NCBI GenBank assembly: GCA_944391495.1
Contig: CALXTU010000004.1
Span: forward strand, 100,001-164,000
Length of the DNA stretch: 64,000 nt
From: an uncultured Alphaproteobacteria bacterium
GTDB taxonomy: Bacteria; Pseudomonadota; Alphaproteobacteria; RF32; CAG-239
Reading direction: 5' to 3'
Within the stretch, counting starts at the first letter, position 1. Every line of letters starts with the position of its first letter. This document shows, piece after piece, positions 62,650 to 64,000 of this stretch. The position numbers and the translations under genes were made by a program. A model generated the notes under the pieces. The model did no database searches, was not told where the DNA came from, and saw only the letters and a list, made by a program, of their open reading frames with translations.

Positions 62650-63647
62650 ATGCCGCCGGAAATATCCATTATTATCCCCGTTTACAAAGTCGAAAAATTT
62701 TTGCCTCAATGTTTGGACTCTCTAAAAAATCAAACTTTTCAAAATTTTGAGGCAATCTGCGTAGATGACGGTAGTCCGGACAACTGCGGCAAAATCTTGG
62801 ATGACTATGCCCGATTCGACAACCGCTTTAAAGTCATCCACAAACAAAACGGCGGTCTTTCCAGCGCCCGCAACGCGGCTATTCCACTCATCTCCGCACC
62901 CTATACAATGTTCTTAGACAGCGACGATGCTCTCCACAAACAAACTTTTGCGCTTCTCCTCCGCAGCATCAAAGAAACACGCACCGACGTCGTTTGGTTT
63001 GATTCCATATCATTCACAGATGACATCCCAGATGATTTTCCTGTTAATATGCCACCTGTCTCAAAGCTCAAAACCTTTACCCTCCCCTTAGATTCTATGC
63101 CTTTAAGGGCAATCACTTCTCCCGCCAAAAGGATAAATTGACCGGCATCGTCTGGAACAAATTATACAAAACGTCGATTATCAAAAACACTCTTTTTGAA
63201 GAAAATCTATCCCCTGGTGAAGACAATCTTTACACTCTTGCCGTCATGGCGCAAATCAACAGCATCACTCACATCCCCTGTCCGCTCTATTTTTACAGAA
63301 TAAACGCCAATTCCATTATGCACACCCTGACGCCGGAAAAAATCAACAACTCTCGAAAAAAAGAGCTCGTCGGCTACCTAAAATTACAAAACACCTGCCG
63401 CAATATGCCCATTTCCGAGGAAAACCAAAACATCATCAAAAAATATGTAGCGTCTTTTTTCTTAAGATGCATCTTGCGCCACTTTTACAAAGACGCATCA
63501 GCCGCTACCGCTGATGATATCAAATTTATCAGAGAGATTTTGACTTCCGAAAAACTTTATTTCGACAAACTGAGTTTCCGATACCGCGTGGAATTATTTT
63601 ATTACCTCAAAATAAAACCACTATTTTGCAAACACCTCAGAACATAA
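62650..63647 (+). pseudogene. Glycosyltransferase family 2, frameshifted
   Basis: AGGAG precedes the ATG. Frame 1 (163 residues) has the full GT2 start: ISIIIPVYKVEKFLPQCLDS, AICVDDGSPDNC and APYTMFLDSDDA (DxD). It leaves homology at about 63085 and stops at 63141. Frame 2 continues naturally, reading RFYAFKGNHFSRQKDK then LTGIVWNKLYKTS and NLSPGEDNLYTLAVM, the usual second half of such enzymes, to 63647. A single-base indel near CTCCCCTTAGA explains it. Pseudogene, sequencing error and slippage are all possible. Confidence 0.85.
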
Positions 63648-63669
63648 TTTGCTGCCAGTTATGAGCTTA

Positions 63670-64000
63670 CATTCCTGAGTGCTAGTCCTGTCCCCGATAC
63701 AAAAACCGCCTTCGTCCTTTCGGACAAAGGCGGTTTGAAGTGGCGGAGAGTACAGGATGGCTAAGTACAAAACTGACTTAACGTCAGTTTTGTATCTGTA
63801 ACATCTCAGAAAATGTTGGTGAGCAAGGAAAGCGACAGCAACCGCGGCGAACCTACATTCCTGAGTGCTAGTCCTGTCTCCAACACAAAAACCGCCTTCG
63901 TCCTTTCGGACAAAGGCGGTTTGAAGTGGCGGAGAGTACAGGATGGCTAAGTACAAAACTGACTTAACGTCAGTTTTGTATCTGTAACATCTCAGAAAAT
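63670..64000. repeat. 186-bp tandem repeat array with tRNA-Ser-like 3' end, runs off window
   Basis: CATTCCTGAGTGCTAG recurs at 63670 and 63856, a period of 186 bases, nearly identical. Each unit has a terminator-like hairpin AAACCGCCTTCGTCC / GGACAAAGGCGGTTT, an 18-base stretch whose complement reads as a tRNA-Ser 3' end with CCA (63741-63758 and its copy), and a second hairpin ACAAAACTGAC / GTCAGTTTTGT. The second unit is cut by the window edge. The ORF across it on the minus strand is a by-product. Confidence 0.88.

Noticed and set aside
63621..63956. A 111-residue minus-strand frame with an internal repeat
   Set aside because: It is a translation of the 186-bp tandem array, including hairpins and a tRNA-like tail, so a protein is unlikely.

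Overview
The window reads as chromosome of an anaerobic or microaerophilic, Gram-negative alphaproteobacterium, probably an uncultured gut or host-associated lineage related to Rhodospirillales. This is inferred from gene families and not from a marker phylogeny. Alphaproteobacterial signs are the small DUF6898-like gene coupled to parC, a DUF2155 gene behind MCE (MlaD-like) genes, and an rlpA-dacA-tmk-holB-tatD-MBL-metG block. KdsA, RlpA and an LPS-type polysaccharide cluster show a Gram-negative envelope. Rubrerythrin, a flavodiiron protein, bifunctional AdhE and two [FeFe]-hydrogenase-type proteins point to fermentation with oxygen defence.

Region 1 (1-11.4 kb): a large membrane-anchored coiled-coil protein cut by the window edge, a DUF6898-like gene, parC, recO, kdsA, then an oxygen-stress module (flavodiiron protein diverging from a PerR-like regulator and rubrerythrin, with a perfect 7-1-7 PerR/Fur box between), cspA, a small secreted protein and an archaeal/eukaryotic-type proS.

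Region 2 (11.1-19.0 kb, all minus strand): a compact operon adhE, [2Fe-2S] thioredoxin-like ferredoxin, PAS-containing sensory [FeFe] hydrogenase, SpoIIE/PP2C phosphatase, second thioredoxin-like ferredoxin, group-B-like [FeFe] hydrogenase, and possibly a broken small membrane protein. The layout suggests a redox or H2 sensor controlling fermentative hydrogen and ethanol metabolism.

Region 3 (19-42.9 kb): an MsbA-like exporter; a Gld-type ABC operon ending in a PAS histidine kinase; two tandem MCE proteins with a DUF2155 protein; trkH; a long minus-strand housekeeping and envelope run from mltB to a degenerate nuclease-fold protein; a gene resembling the helical domain of phage DNA-hypermodification enzymes; tRNA-Ser; a lipoprotein and an AsmA-like protein.

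Region 4 (43-64 kb): tRNA-Lys followed by 296-bp tandem repeats that copy the tRNA 3' end, then an AT-rich surface-polysaccharide island (WavE-type, FkbM, epimerase, nucleotidyltransferase-HAD fusion, APH-type kinase, WecB and several glycosyltransferases). One WavE-type gene is split at an 11-base poly-G tract, which looks like a phase-variable switch. TerC, a truncated glycosyltransferase copy, a GT-D-type transferase and a two-gene amidoligase plus N-formylglutamate-amidohydrolase unit follow. The right edge carries 186-bp tandem repeats that share a core with the 296-bp repeats, so the island lies between related direct repeats.

Most promising observations: the sensory/catalytic hydrogenase operon, the poly-G switch, the tRNA-tail tandem repeat family with its shared core, the amidoligase pair, and the hypermodification-like protein. 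All functions are read from sequence alone. No search was run.
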